Below, piece after piece: positions 1-8,903 of a stretch of DNA of 64,000 nucleotides. The DNA is taken from the NCBI RefSeq assembly GCF_028553805.1, contig NZ_CP067140.1, forward strand, positions 1,364,001-1,428,000. The letters are read 5' to 3'. The DNA comes from Paracoccus saliphilus. Its GTDB lineage: Bacteria > Pseudomonadota > Alphaproteobacteria > Rhodobacterales > Rhodobacteraceae. Position 1 is the first letter of the stretch. Each line of letters begins with the position of its first letter. A program made the translations under genes and the position numbers. The notes beneath the pieces were generated by a model. That model was not told the DNA's origin, searched no databases, and saw nothing but the letters and a program-made list of their open reading frames with translations.

Positions 1-1
1 G

Positions 2-121
2 GTCATGGCCGTGGGCGAACGCCCGCGCGGTCCCGCCTGCCCAAGCTGCGGCCAATATGGAATGCGCATGGTCGAGGGCTGCATGACCTGTCCAAGCTGT
101 GGCCATTCCAAATGCGGGTGA
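2..121 (+). CDS. nrdJ: C-terminal end of B12-dependent ribonucleotide reductase (partial)
   Basis: Only the last 39 codons are in the window, ending at TGA 119-121. The tail carries two CPSC pairs (residues 13-16 and 30-33 of the visible part) and closes with SKCG. Cysteine-rich tails of this kind end the adenosylcobalamin-dependent (class II) ribonucleotide reductases of Alphaproteobacteria, where they are thought to re-reduce the active site after each conversion of a ribonucleotide to a deoxyribonucleotide. The call rests on the tail alone; the catalytic barrel lies upstream of the window. Another zinc-ribbon protein is possible. Confidence 0.55.
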   Translation, partial: VMAVGERPRGPACPSCGQYGMRMVEGCMTCPSCGHSKCG

Positions 122-439
122 GCTGCTGCTGCTTGATTTGTACCTGCACCCATAGTTTTGCCATTTTGGCACCGAGAAGTGCCATTCTGGCCCCATAGAG
201 CTGCCTGTGGTTTGCGATCAGCGGGGATGACGTCCCGCTGATTGCGTGGCGTTTGCGTGATGTGCAGAGGGTCGATAATCGGCTCCAATATTGCGCGGTC
301 ATCAATGCTTCAAACAATCGCTCTGTCCCCTCACCACAAGTTTTGCTGCGGATGCGGGGGCAATATCTCACGCCGTAAGCTGTGACTTGCCGCGCCGGGT
401 CAGCATGGTCTATCCTCACCGCAGGGAAAGGAGATGCCC

Positions 440-805
440 ATGCTGACGCGACGCAGACTGACCCTCTCGATCCTCATCACAGGACTTGCCGCACCTGCGC
501 TGGCCCATCACGGCTGGCGCTGGACCAGCGGCGAAAACATCCGACTGACCGGCATCATCCAATCAGCCCGGCTTGGCAATCCGCATGGCGTGTTGCAGAT
601 TGATGTCGAGGGTGAGCTCTGGCAGGTCGAGGTCGGTCAGCCCTGGCGTAATGAGCGCGCTGGTCTGACCGATGCCGATTTCGCCGAAGGCCGGGAGATC
701 GTCATCGAGGGTGAGCCTGCGGCGGAGGTGGAAGATCGGCTGCTCAAGGCCGAGCGTATCTGGTTCGACGGCAATCTGCACGAACTCTATCCCGACCGCA
801 GCTAG
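440..805 (+). CDS. DUF6152-like exported protein, Tat signal
   Basis: A small protein of about 121 aa with a twin-arginine leader (RRRLTLS, then a hydrophobic stretch and APALA-H), so it is probably exported to the periplasm through the Tat route. The mature part begins HHGWRW and has a small beta-rich look typical of DUF6152. The ATG at 440 is preferred to the one at 434 because the AAAGGAG ribosome site (427-433) touches the latter but lies 6 nt before the former. The next gene follows after 3 nt and is probably co-transcribed. Function unknown; the N-terminal histidines suggest but do not prove metal binding. Confidence 0.7.
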   Translation: MLTRRRLTLSILITGLAAPALAHHGWRWTSGENIRLTGIIQSARLGNPHGVLQIDVEGELWQVEVGQPWRNERAGLTDADFAEGREIVIEGEPAAEVEDRLLKAERIWFDGNLHELYPDRS

Positions 806-808
806 GAC

Positions 809-1267
809 GTGGAGCCACTGATCGAGATGCTCGCGGTCAGCGATCCAGCGCAGATGATGCGCACTGGCCGCTGGATCTATGCTGCCGTCAGCGCCGGGCA
901 TGTGCTGGGCATTGCGCTGCTGGTTGGCGCGATCGCCAGTCTCGATCTAAGGCTGATCGGGCTGTGGCCGACCGTTCCCGTGCCCGATCTAGCACAGGTT
1001 CTCGTGCCGGTTGCCGCCACCGGATTGACGCTGGCCGTGATGACCGGGCTGCTTCTGTTTCTGGCCGGGCCCGCGGATTACCTGCAGATGCGGGTGTTCT
1101 TGCTGAAACTGACTTTGATCGCCTGCGGTGCAGGCCATGCGGTGTGGTTTCATTCAACCAATAGTTTCGCGCGGCCAAACATCGGGCTTTGGCGTGTCGG
1201 GCTGCTCTCGCTCCTGATCTGGCTTGTGGTGTTGATCTGTGGCCGGATGCTGGCCTTCATCGACTAG
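809..1267 (+). CDS. DUF6644-like integral membrane protein
   Basis: A 152-aa protein with a GTG start 3 nt after the preceding stop. Four hydrophobic stretches are visible (roughly residues 20-50, 65-90, 95-115 and 125-148), so it should sit in the inner membrane. It resembles DUF6644/DUF2214-type membrane proteins, which are often found beside DUF6152 genes. The pairing with an exported small protein suggests a two-component envelope function, possibly metal or redox related; that is inference. The IS110-family element begins at or just after its stop codon, which is intact. Confidence 0.65.
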   Translation: MEPLIEMLAVSDPAQMMRTGRWIYAAVSAGHVLGIALLVGAIASLDLRLIGLWPTVPVPDLAQVLVPVAATGLTLAVMTGLLLFLAGPADYLQMRVFLLKLTLIACGAGHAVWFHSTNSFARPNIGLWRVGLLSLLIWLVVLICGRMLAFID

Positions 1268-1382
1268 ATGCCATTATGGGCCTGCGCTCCTCTGGTGGCC
1301 ATGAAGGTGGCTGTCCCCCAGAGTGATGATGTTGAAACGGGGTCCGCTGATTTCGGCCCCAGGCATCAAGCGAGGAACAGCC

Positions 1383-2414
1383 ATGGAGTATTATGCAGGA
1401 ATCGATGTGTCGCTGGAACAGTGCAGCGTTTGCGTGATGGATGCGTCGGGCAAGATCGTACGCGAAACGAAAGTGGCGAGTGAGCCGGCAGCGTTGTCTC
1501 GGTATTTTGCCGAGTTTGAGCTTCCGATCGTCAGGATCGGTCTCGAGGCGGGGCCATTGTCTCAATGGTTGCGCGAAGGCCTGGTCAACGCGGGTTTTGA
1601 TGTGGTGCTGCTGGAAACGCGGCATGTGAAGGCGGCGTTGTCAGCGATGACCGTGAAGACGGACCGCAAGGATGCCCGTGGGATCGCGCAATTGCTGCGC
1701 ATGGGCTGGTTTCGCCCGGTTCATGCAAAATCCGCGGACGCTCAGGCCGTGCGGGCATTGCTGGTCGGCCGCAAACTGCTGCAGGCCAAGCTGCGCGATG
1801 TCGAACTCAGCATTCGCGGCATTTTGCGTGGTTACGGGCTCAAGGTCGGCGAGGTAAGTCGCGGTCGTTTTGATGCCCGCATTCGCGACCTCATCGAAGG
1901 CCATGACATGCTGACGACGGTGATCAGTGCGATACTGAAGGCCCGGGCCGCCCTGTGGGACGAATTCACCCGGCTGCATCGTGAAATGCTGAAGATCGCC
2001 CGGGCCGATCCTGTCTGCCATCGGTTGATGAACGTACCCGGCGTAGGTGCTCTGGTGGCGCTGACCTATCGCTCGGCGGTCGATGATCCGGAGCGGTTTT
2101 CCAAGTCCCGAACTGTCGGCGCTTACTTCGGGCTGACGCCTGGAAAATACCAGTCCGGTGAGACCGACAGAGACGGCGGCATCACCAGGGTCGGTGACGC
2201 CATGGTGCGCACCGCGCTCTACGAGGCCGCGCATATCATGCTGACGCGTGCTTCGAGGTTCTCCGCCCTGAAAGGCTGGGCGATGGGTGTCGCGAAACGG
2301 CGGGGCATGAAACGGGCGAAAGTGGCGCTGGCCCGCAAGCTGGCCACCGTCCTGCATTGCATGTGGATTGATGCCAGCGCGTTTCGCTGGGGCAAGGAGG
2401 TCGTGACCGTGTAA
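1383..2414 (+). CDS. IS110-family transposase
   Basis: A 343-aa DEDD transposase. The N-terminal RuvC-like fold begins with YYAGIDVS and contains the KTDRKDARGIA motif near residue 95. The C-terminal transposase_20 domain has NVPGVGALVA, YFGLTPGKYQSG and the expected KRRGMKRAKVALARKLA tail. The ATG at 1383, after GAGGAACAGCC, gives the canonical IS110 N-terminus; an upstream in-frame start at 1323 would add 20 atypical residues. The protein is full length and apparently intact, so the element may be mobile. IS110 enzymes use an element-encoded guide (bridge) RNA. Confidence 0.93.
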   Translation: MEYYAGIDVSLEQCSVCVMDASGKIVRETKVASEPAALSRYFAEFELPIVRIGLEAGPLSQWLREGLVNAGFDVVLLETRHVKAALSAMTVKTDRKDARGIAQLLRMGWFRPVHAKSADAQAVRALLVGRKLLQAKLRDVELSIRGILRGYGLKVGEVSRGRFDARIRDLIEGHDMLTTVISAILKARAALWDEFTRLHREMLKIARADPVCHRLMNVPGVGALVALTYRSAVDDPERFSKSRTVGAYFGLTPGKYQSGETDRDGGITRVGDAMVRTALYEAAHIMLTRASRFSALKGWAMGVAKRRGMKRAKVALARKLATVLHCMWIDASAFRWGKEVVTV

Positions 2415-2430
2415 GAGCAAAAGAGGAAAC

Positions 2431-2479
2431 GGAGCAGGCCAGCTCAGGTTCTGCTCCTTCGGGGTCCCGTCGCCGGGAC
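2431..2479 (+). other. Two hairpins after IS110 transposase; bridge-RNA candidate
   Basis: Two perfect hairpins follow the transposase stop: GGAGCAG (2431-2437) with CTGCTCC (2451-2457), and GTCCCG (2464-2469) with CGGGAC (2474-2479) around a TCGC loop. Neither is followed by a T run, so they are not a typical terminator. IS110/IS1111 elements carry a structured guide RNA in their non-coding part, and these hairpins could belong to it. The loops were not matched to target and donor sequences here. Confidence 0.3.
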
Positions 2480-2665
2480 GAGGGCCTGGCAAGGTCGGAA
2501 GTAGTGCTGTGAACGCTTCGGCAAATCACGCGTCCTAGATTGACCTGCCGGTTCCGGATCTGATGGCATAGTGTGGCAGCCCGCGTGTTGACCACGGACA
2601 GAAGCATGATCCTGGCGGCGAGATGATCACTCGAAGGGACTTGACGAACAAAGGCCCATTACAGA

Positions 2666-4111
2666 AGCACTACTTTGGCAGATTTTTGCTGATACGACAA
2701 TCTCCGGATTCACGGGAGGTGTTTTGGGTGATTCATAGGGAGCCAGCTTTGAGGGAGGCTGGCGGATTATGGAGAACTGGCGGGACGATCTGGAGACATG
2801 GCTGGCACCGTTTATTGCGGGGCTTGGGCACAAGACGCGGGGGCGGATGTGTCCGGCCTATGTTGCCGGGTTGATCGGCCCGGGTGATCGCAAGAGCGTG
2901 CAGCCGATGGCCGAGCGGGACAGGGCGGTCAGCTATGACCAACTGCATCATTTCATCGCCGACGGGGTCTGGGACAGCGCGCCGCTGGAAGCGGCCTTGC
3001 TGGCCGAGGCCGACAGGCTGGTTGGCGGCGCGGAGGCCTTTCTGGTCATCGATGATACCTGTCTGCCGAAGAAGGGCGAACGCTCGGTTGGGGTTGCGCC
3101 ACAATATGCCTCCTCGCTGGGCAAGACCGCGAATTGCCAGTCGCTGGTCTCGGTAACACTGGCGTCGCGCGAGGTGCCGGTGGCGGTGGGGTTGCGGCTG
3201 TTTCTACCGGAAGTCTGGACCGACGATCCCGACCGCATGGCCCGAGCCCGGGTGCCGGAATATCGGCGAGCGGCCCTGAGTAAACCTGAGATTGCCATCG
3301 AGGAGATTGACCGGGTGAGGGATGCGGGCGTCCGCTTCGGCTGTGTGCTGGCCGATGCGGGTTACGGATCGGGCGGGCCTTTCCGCCAGTCTCTGAGCGA
3401 GCGCGGCCTTGCATGGGCGGTCGGCCTGTCGCGGCGCCAGAACGTCTATCCGGCGGATGTCGGGCTGGTCTTTCCCGAGGTGGGACGCGGTCGCCGCCGC
3501 AAATATCACCTCCCCGACCGCGTGGCCGTTTCCGCTGAACAGATGCTGAAGGACGAGAAATGGCGGAAGGTCAGCTGGAGGCGTGGGACCAAAGGCAGGT
3601 TGAATTGCCAGTTCGCCGCAATCCGTGTCCGCATCGCCGATGGCTATCGGCATCGCATGGCGGATGGCCGTGTGCAGGCTATGCCTGGTGACGAGGAGGT
3701 TTGGCTGATCGGTGAACGCCGTGCGACCGGCGAACGGAAATATTACGCCTCGAACCTGCCAGCCGACACCTGCCTCAAGACGCTCGCCGCTACCGTCAAG
3801 GCCCGATGGATCTGCGAACAGGCGCATCAACAACTCAAGGAAGAGCTTGGTCTCGATCATTTCGAGGGGCGGTCCTGGACGGGTCTTCACCGACACGCAC
3901 TGATGACGATGATCGCCTACGCCTTCCTCCAATCCCGCCGCCTCAAGGCTGCGGGACGGGGGAAAAAGAGTCCCGGGACCACCCCCACAACCAACCATGC
4001 CAGCCGTCAGGCAAGCAATCCTCGATATCCTGGAGCGTCCACCGCCTATTCGATGCCCTCATTGCGAAAGGCGTATCGCAGCGGGTGAGAAAAATCTGCC
4101 AAAGTAGTGCT
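2666..4111 (+). mobile_element. IS701-family insertion sequence, complete
   Basis: Perfect 22-bp terminal inverted repeats: the left end 2666-2687 starts AGCACTACTTTGGCAG and its exact complement occupies 4090-4111. One transposase gene lies between them. The flanks (CAGA on the left, AGGG on the right) show no target duplication, and the right end abuts the IS5-type left end at 4112. The flanks are therefore probably rearranged, or one element inserted at the edge of another. Confidence 0.88.
2769..4088 (+). CDS. IS701-family DDE transposase
   Basis: A 439-aa DDE transposase (DDE_5 superfamily). Visible landmarks are FLVIDDTCLPKKG near residue 95 (first Asp), FGCVLADAGYGSG near 195 (second Asp region) and QQLKEELGLDHFEGRSW near 365 (Glu region). 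It lies wholly inside the 22-bp inverted repeats and reads through without a stop, so the element looks intact. The start ATG follows a GAGGGAGGCTGG stretch. The last 40 or so residues are low-complexity and may be poorly conserved. Confidence 0.92.
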   Translation: MENWRDDLETWLAPFIAGLGHKTRGRMCPAYVAGLIGPGDRKSVQPMAERDRAVSYDQLHHFIADGVWDSAPLEAALLAEADRLVGGAEAFLVIDDTCLPKKGERSVGVAPQYASSLGKTANCQSLVSVTLASREVPVAVGLRLFLPEVWTDDPDRMARARVPEYRRAALSKPEIAIEEIDRVRDAGVRFGCVLADAGYGSGGPFRQSLSERGLAWAVGLSRRQNVYPADVGLVFPEVGRGRRRKYHLPDRVAVSAEQMLKDEKWRKVSWRRGTKGRLNCQFAAIRVRIADGYRHRMADGRVQAMPGDEEVWLIGERRATGERKYYASNLPADTCLKTLAATVKARWICEQAHQQLKEELGLDHFEGRSWTGLHRHALMTMIAYAFLQSRRLKAAGRGKKSPGTTPTTNHASRQASNPRYPGASTAYSMPSLRKAYRSG

Positions 4112-4700
4112 AGGGCCTGTTGACGTTCGGGATTCCCAAATCACCTGAGTTCTGATTCAAGGTTGCAAACAGAGGAGAGCAGCCTTGACTCGTCGTGTCC
4201 TGACCGATGCCCAATGGGCGATCATCGAACCTTTCTGCCTTGGCAAGGCCACAGACCCCGGCCAGACCGGGCGCGACCCGCGGCTGTTCATGGAAGCTGT
4301 GCTGTGGATCGTGCGAACCGGCGCACAATGGTGGGAACTGCCCAACGAATTCGGGAGGTGGAATTCGGTCTTCAAGCGCTTCCGGCGGTGGGTGAAGGCG
4401 GACGCTTTCTACAGTATGTTCAGGGCCTTGGCCGCAGACGCCGACCTCGAATACGCCATGATCGACGGTTCCATCGTCAAGGTCCACCGCTCGGGCCTGG
4501 GCGCTAAAGGGGGACTCAAGGCCAGGCCATAGGCCGCTCGCGCGGCGGCCTAACGACCAAGATACTTGCCCTGGCCGACGCGCTTGGCAACCTTGTCGAT
4601 TTCCGCCTGCTGCCGGGGCAAGCGCATGACCTGCGCGGGGTGCCGGAGTTGATCGACGATCTCGCCGCAGATCACCTGCTCGCCGATCGCGCCTTCTATG
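4112..4700 (+). mobile_element. Truncated IS5-family (IS427-type) element
   Basis: The left end is taken as AGGGCCTGTTGACG at 4112, directly at the IS701 right end. The right end is missing: transposase similarity stops near 4695-4700, before the last catalytic residues, and unrelated sequence leading into the Tn7-like remnant follows. Confidence 0.6.
4185..4700 (+). pseudogene. IS5-family transposase, frameshifted and truncated
   Basis: The first frame (115 codons, 4185-4532) begins MTRRVLTDAQWAIIEPF and carries the DUF4096-like N-terminus and the first catalytic Asp (MIDGSIVKVHR). Similarity then moves to the next frame after GGLKARP, with TTKILALADALG and LIDDLAADHLLADRAF. This two-frame arrangement is normal for IS427-type elements, which use programmed frameshifting. 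After DRAF the expected DADW segment and the rest of the domain are absent, so this copy is inactive. Confidence 0.7.
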
Positions 4701-4738
4701 CCCGAGGACCGGCGTTTCATCCACTTGACACAAACATG

Positions 4739-4766
4739 AAAAAAACCCGCCACCCTGAGGGTGGCG
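4739..4766 (-). terminator. Rho-independent terminator after tniQ
   Basis: Read on the minus strand, an 8-bp stem (4766-4759 with 4755-4748, loop TCA) is followed by a run of seven T (4745-4739). It lies 28 nt past the tniQ stop and would end the tnsA'-tniA'-tniB-tniQ transcript. Confidence 0.8.
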
Positions 4767-4793
4767 AGGCGAATGCCGTGTCAGAATAAGAAA

Positions 4794-6635
4794 TCAGCCC
4801 GCTACGAGACTAGGCAACCATCCTGGATCAAACAGCTTTTCCAACTTCGGCGTGCGCACGTAGATCTTACTGAGGTGGTTATCCAAATCGAGCGGATAAA
4901 TTCGGGCCCTAGCCAGCTTGGCAGCTACATGCTTGGCCTGAGTATGCGCTGCCGAAGCCATCATGCCGAGGGTGGCGTATTTCTTGAGGAAGCCTATGAG
5001 TCCCTGTTGACTGATCAAGGTCACTGGGCGGCGATGACGATGATGCCTGACTGTTGTCGAAGGCAGCAACTCTTGCCGCACAAGCCAAGCAATCGTTGAA
5101 GAGTTAACTCCTAGCAAGCGCTTGGCTTCCTTCCTCGTGAAACCCGATGGAGCTGGTTCCTCCAACTGATCCCTCAGATCGTCGAGACTCACATACAGTC
5201 CGTCCAGCGTGGGATGTTCTTGCATCCGGCAAAGGGACTTCAGCTTGCCATCCAGAGCGAGCCGCACCACTTCTTCGAAGCGGCATTTAGCGTGGACCCC
5301 TATGGTGGTCAGGCTGGCGTACCCGTCTGGAAGTGCTTCCACCAGCTCTGCCTGCATTGCGGGAAAGCTGGTAAGATGGCTGAGATCCTCCGGATGGTAG
5401 ACCGGCACGAGGCCTGTCAAATCGAATCGGGGGGCTATCAGGTCGGCATTGACCAGCCTGTTCAACATTTCTCCCCTGATCCCCAACCTTTCGGCGGCCC
5501 GCTTCGGAGATAGGCAGGCTGCGTACTCCGCGATCGTCCGATCATTCTCCACAGCAGAAAACTGGATTCGCTCGGCCTGCTCTGTCGTCCCGAGGCCTAG
5601 ACCTACCGCGATGCGCCACATTCGCGAATAGTTCAGGCCATGTGTTTCGGCTGCCGACGCCAGATTGTGGACGCGCCTTTCAGAGCACTCTCGTCCGAAG
5701 AGGATGTCCCCCTTGGCATAGGGGTAATGCGTGAAGGCAAAGTCGGTAAGTTGGTCAATGAATCCGGCATATCTGGATGAGCTATGATCGATGCGCTCAA
5801 TCCGACGTGCTAACACGCCGAAATCAGCTTGGAAGCCGGGTACGGTACTCGTAGATGCTGCTCGAATGGCCTGGAACGCTGAGTACAATTTGTCGGGGCC
5901 ACCCGAAAGTGCAAGAAATCCGGCCTCCGCCGCTTGGCCCATTTCATCCGAGGTAAGCTTTGAAGGGTAGGCCGATGCCCCGAATTCCAACACGACACCT
6001 AATTCATCACTCAGCCGGCACATCAGGTCTAGGTCGAGATCATCGCATGGATCGTTCCGCTCGTCCCCACGGACCCGTGATGCAATATACGCTTCGAACT
6101 GGCTTCGCCCGGATTGCGAAACCAGTTCCTGCTCAGCCCTGAGGATGGTCCGCCAGTGATCTCGAACGCGCTGGATGAAGTCATGGTGGCACCGAGGGTA
6201 GTTCGCGTCTGGCAAAGTAAGCATGGGGATACGATGGATGTGACAGGTTCGATACGAACTGACCAGCCATTCCAAGCGACCGTGGCGCGCGAATTCGCCT
6301 CCCTGCCTGTCGTTCTCGCATAAACAGCGGGGGCACACCCGAAGCTCGCGTCGTCCCAACGACTTCGATGTGAGGAACTGTCCATTCAGCATATAGCCGG
6401 CATCGTGCATGCGGGTCACCGAGCGATCCTTCAGCATGTGGCTCGGCAGGCCAGAGAGGCGGGCAAGAGACTGAATTTCAGTCGTGTCCCCATTGGCTGC
6501 ATCGCGCCAATTAACACCCATGTCAGAACAGAAATCTTGAACGAAACTCGCCCCATTGCGGCGGGCGAGACGTGAGATTATGGAGAGGGAGGTTTCGCCC
6601 TCGTAGGGCGAAACCGTGAGCCTGAGACGCGTCAT
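4794..6635 (-). CDS. tniQ: TniQ/TnsD-family target-selection protein
   Basis: A 613-aa protein starting MTRLRLTVSPYEGETSLS, the usual TniQ opening in which the protein first recognises SPY-type ends. A zinc-finger region is visible around residues 100-135 (VCPRCLCEN, then CHIHRIPML). The long C-terminal part contains repeated helix-turn-helix-like segments (GVHAKCRFEEVVRLALDG; FTRKEAKRLLGVNSSTIAWL), as in TnsD-type proteins that read a target site. It overlaps tniB by 4 nt (ATGA) and is followed by a strong terminator. The gene is intact, unlike tniA. In CRISPR-associated or Tn7-like systems TniQ passes target information to the TniB/TnsC ATPase. Confidence 0.85.
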   Translation of the reverse strand: MTRLRLTVSPYEGETSLSIISRLARRNGASFVQDFCSDMGVNWRDAANGDTTEIQSLARLSGLPSHMLKDRSVTRMHDAGYMLNGQFLTSKSLGRRELRVCPRCLCENDRQGGEFARHGRLEWLVSSYRTCHIHRIPMLTLPDANYPRCHHDFIQRVRDHWRTILRAEQELVSQSGRSQFEAYIASRVRGDERNDPCDDLDLDLMCRLSDELGVVLEFGASAYPSKLTSDEMGQAAEAGFLALSGGPDKLYSAFQAIRAASTSTVPGFQADFGVLARRIERIDHSSSRYAGFIDQLTDFAFTHYPYAKGDILFGRECSERRVHNLASAAETHGLNYSRMWRIAVGLGLGTTEQAERIQFSAVENDRTIAEYAACLSPKRAAERLGIRGEMLNRLVNADLIAPRFDLTGLVPVYHPEDLSHLTSFPAMQAELVEALPDGYASLTTIGVHAKCRFEEVVRLALDGKLKSLCRMQEHPTLDGLYVSLDDLRDQLEEPAPSGFTRKEAKRLLGVNSSTIAWLVRQELLPSTTVRHHRHRRPVTLISQQGLIGFLKKYATLGMMASAAHTQAKHVAAKLARARIYPLDLDNHLSKIYVRTPKLEKLFDPGWLPSLVAG

Positions 6636-7642
6636 TTCTTTGGTGCTCCTCGACGGGGTGGCACTTTGCCATTCAGTAGATCTTCGTGCACCGGAAGGAT
6701 CAGCCTCGGATTAAGAGCGCTATAGTCTCGCCGGACAAAGGGATTGAGGTCATCGACACATCCGGTCCGCCGCAGAAACTCGGCCACGAAGTGCTCTTTG
6801 CCCAAGGTGCTTTCGTCTCTGCGCATGCAGATTTCGATGGCACCGATGATGATTTCGATTAGAATACCAAACTCGTTGGCTGCCGCATGGATCAGGCGCG
6901 CGACAAAATCTTCCGTTCGCACCTCTTCTGCGCATTCGATAACCGCAGCCTGGGCGTATTGCTGAATCAAAGCACACACATTCTGGCCATCATTGATGTC
7001 ATCAAGCTGGCTGAAGCTAACCGGCGTGAAGCGCCGGCCGAGCTGAGGGTCCAGATTCAGCAGTGTTTTCAAGGTAGGCAGCCCGCTCAAGACGATACTG
7101 ACTGGCCAGTGCTTGTTTTGCATCACGGATTTCAGCGTATTTACTACGGCCAACATCTCGCGTTCGCTCTGCGACCCCATCAGGTCCTGCGCCTCGTCCA
7201 GATGTAGGAACATGACTTGTAGTTCCCGAAGGTGCGACTGGACAAGTTCCCAAATAATCCCGGCGGTACGGTCCCGCATCAGTGGGTAGCCAAGTCCGCT
7301 GAGGCAGGAGATCCCCACTCCCTTCAGAGTTGCCGGAGAAGGGACAAGGAAACTGGCGACATCCGCAGTCTCGTCTTCGTGAGACAGCATCCGGAGAGTG
7401 TCGTGGCCCTGGAAGAAATGGGTAACCGCCGTCGATTTCCCAGATCCACTGTTGCCGATTACGGCCACACCGCGCGCCTCGGGGTTCAGACCTTCGGCGA
7501 TTTCCGCGCGGCGCCGATCTTCGAGGGTACTCATCGCATTCGAGAACTCACAAAAACAGCGCCTCGGCACGAAGCGACTCCGAAGGCGGGCCAGTTGACG
7601 GTGAATTTCAGGGGAAAGATGGGTGTAGTTGTTCATGATCAT
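6632..7642 (-). CDS. tniB: TniB/TnsC-family AAA+ ATPase
   Basis: A 336-aa AAA+ protein with Walker A GNSGSGKS at residues 63-70 and Walker B FLHLDEAQD near 145-153, followed by the sensor-like VLSGLPTL. TniB/TnsC proteins polymerise on DNA and link target selection to the transposase. It overlaps tniA at its start and tniQ at its end, each by a few nt, which shows translational coupling. An alternative start two codons in (MNNYTH) is possible. No disruption is seen, so it could in principle act in trans for other Tn7-like elements. Confidence 0.85.
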   Translation of the reverse strand: MIMNNYTHLSPEIHRQLARLRSRFVPRRCFCEFSNAMSTLEDRRRAEIAEGLNPEARGVAVIGNSGSGKSTAVTHFFQGHDTLRMLSHEDETADVASFLVPSPATLKGVGISCLSGLGYPLMRDRTAGIIWELVQSHLRELQVMFLHLDEAQDLMGSQSEREMLAVVNTLKSVMQNKHWPVSIVLSGLPTLKTLLNLDPQLGRRFTPVSFSQLDDINDGQNVCALIQQYAQAAVIECAEEVRTEDFVARLIHAAANEFGILIEIIIGAIEICMRRDESTLGKEHFVAEFLRRTGCVDDLNPFVRRDYSALNPRLILPVHEDLLNGKVPPRRGAPKK

Positions 7643-8745
7643 TCCTCCAGCTTCCAGGCTGGTTCGCTATTGAATTGGACGGCGGGGAAAGTTTCTGTTT
7701 GCTTCTGGGCAAGCGTCTGTTCCGATTTTGTTGCTGAGGTGCTGGGGGTGATACGCCGACCAAATGGAACATCATCATCTGAAGCTGGCGGCAGATCGGG
7801 GTGATCGAACAACAGACCCGCGCATAGATTGTTTTCCAGGTACTCCAGATGCTCGGCGGAATAATCGGGATCGATCAACCCAGTTCTCTCACAAGCGTCT
7901 CCGACTATTGCCTTGATTTTTTGGATTGCGCGATTTCGCTGCGGTAGGGTTAACTTGGCCTCACCGGCGTAACGCGTTCGGAAATCACGCATGACCATGG
8001 TCCATTCGACCAAGGACATGCCTTCGAGTTCCTCACCATTGCGTGCCGGTGCGGGGAACCACTCCGTTCCGATTTGAACCGACACTGCGCCAATGTTGCT
8101 TGGCTCGATCCGAAGTCGGACTGACTTGCCCTTGTTGTGTCGCCAGAATGATTCAAGCTCCGGACATGAATAGTGATTCGAAAGCAACACAACGCCCTGC
8201 TTTGATGGGACACGCTCAAATTCATAGCCGAGCGCAACACGGCGCGTATTCGTGTCGGGCGGTTCAGTGACATGATACTTGCTGACGAGCTCGCGCCATC
8301 GACTAGCGGGCGATTGTCCGCCCGGGAGCCCCCGATGTTCCTGGTGATGATAGTGGTCAACGACCCAGATGGTCAGGATTCGGGTGAGGTCTTCATCCGT
8401 AAGCACCGTCCGGACCTCGGAGGGATAATTCCCCCGCGATTTCGGGCTGTCGAATGTCCGACCGGGGAGCCTCGGCATGAGCTGACGGGCCATGGTTCCG
8501 AACACCCGCTCAATCCGGGAGCGGAGCTCCGGAATTTTTATGGGAGGAAACAGCATGATTGCGCCCAGAGAATTCACGGCAGCAACAAACATGTCCGAGG
8601 CAAATGCCGACCCGGTATCAGAGCAGATCAAATGGGGTGTTCCGAAGAAGTCCCACGTACCTTCTGCGCCAACGGCTTGGGCAAATTCGGTTTTGTCCTC
8701 GAGGATTTGTCCAATCACTCGGCGAGCGGCATCAGCAGGATGCAC
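7639..8745 (-). pseudogene. tniA: TniA/TnsB transposase, N-terminally truncated
   Basis: About 368 codons of the C-terminal half of a Mu/TnsB-type DDE recombinase. Landmarks are LICSDTGSAFASD (second catalytic Asp), LRSRIERVFGT (catalytic Glu), LPGRTFDSP, DHYHHQEHRGL, and then the beta-barrel and TniB-interacting C-terminus. The N-terminal DNA-binding domains and the first catalytic Asp, roughly 300 residues, are absent. In-frame reading upstream of 8745 meets a stop at 8764-8766, and the other frame carries a TnsA-like start. The GTG at 8745 is only a formal start. The product should be catalytically dead. Confidence 0.8.
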
Positions 8746-8903
8746 ATGAGCTCGAGAAGGCTTTCATAGACGACGACCTGGCGGCGTTCTTGGAGCCTCA
8801 GCACGACTGTTCCACGGCAGCTACCGCGGGATCGCCATGAGACCGGGCGCGTTGCGCGTGATGGTTCTGGCAAGACGAAGCCATCGAATTCCTGATCAAA
8901 CAT
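8715..8903 (-). pseudogene. TnsA-like endonuclease, 5' stub fused to tniA
   Basis: A 62-codon reading frame with a perfect AGGAGG ribosome site 6 nt before its ATG at 8903. It begins MFDQEFDGF and carries RGTVVLRLQERRQVVVYESLLEL, which resembles the start of short TnsA-type endonucleases (conserved ESxLE segment), and then runs out of frame into the tniA 3' part. The likely origin is a deletion of about 1.5 kb joining tnsA codon ~57 to tniA. TnsA normally cuts the 5' ends of the transposon. The assignment rests on a short match. Confidence 0.5.

Larger units (their letters stand above)
1268..2665 (+). mobile_element. IS110-family insertion sequence (ends approximate)
   Basis: One transposase gene is flanked by about 115 nt upstream and 250 nt downstream without genes. 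No long terminal inverted repeats are seen, as expected for IS110. An 8/9-nt inverted match, TTATGGGCC (1274-1282) against GGCCCATTA (2653-2661), may mark the ends, which are otherwise only bounded by the DUF6644-like gene and the IS701 end. The 3' non-coding part holds two hairpins, described separately. Confidence 0.6.
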
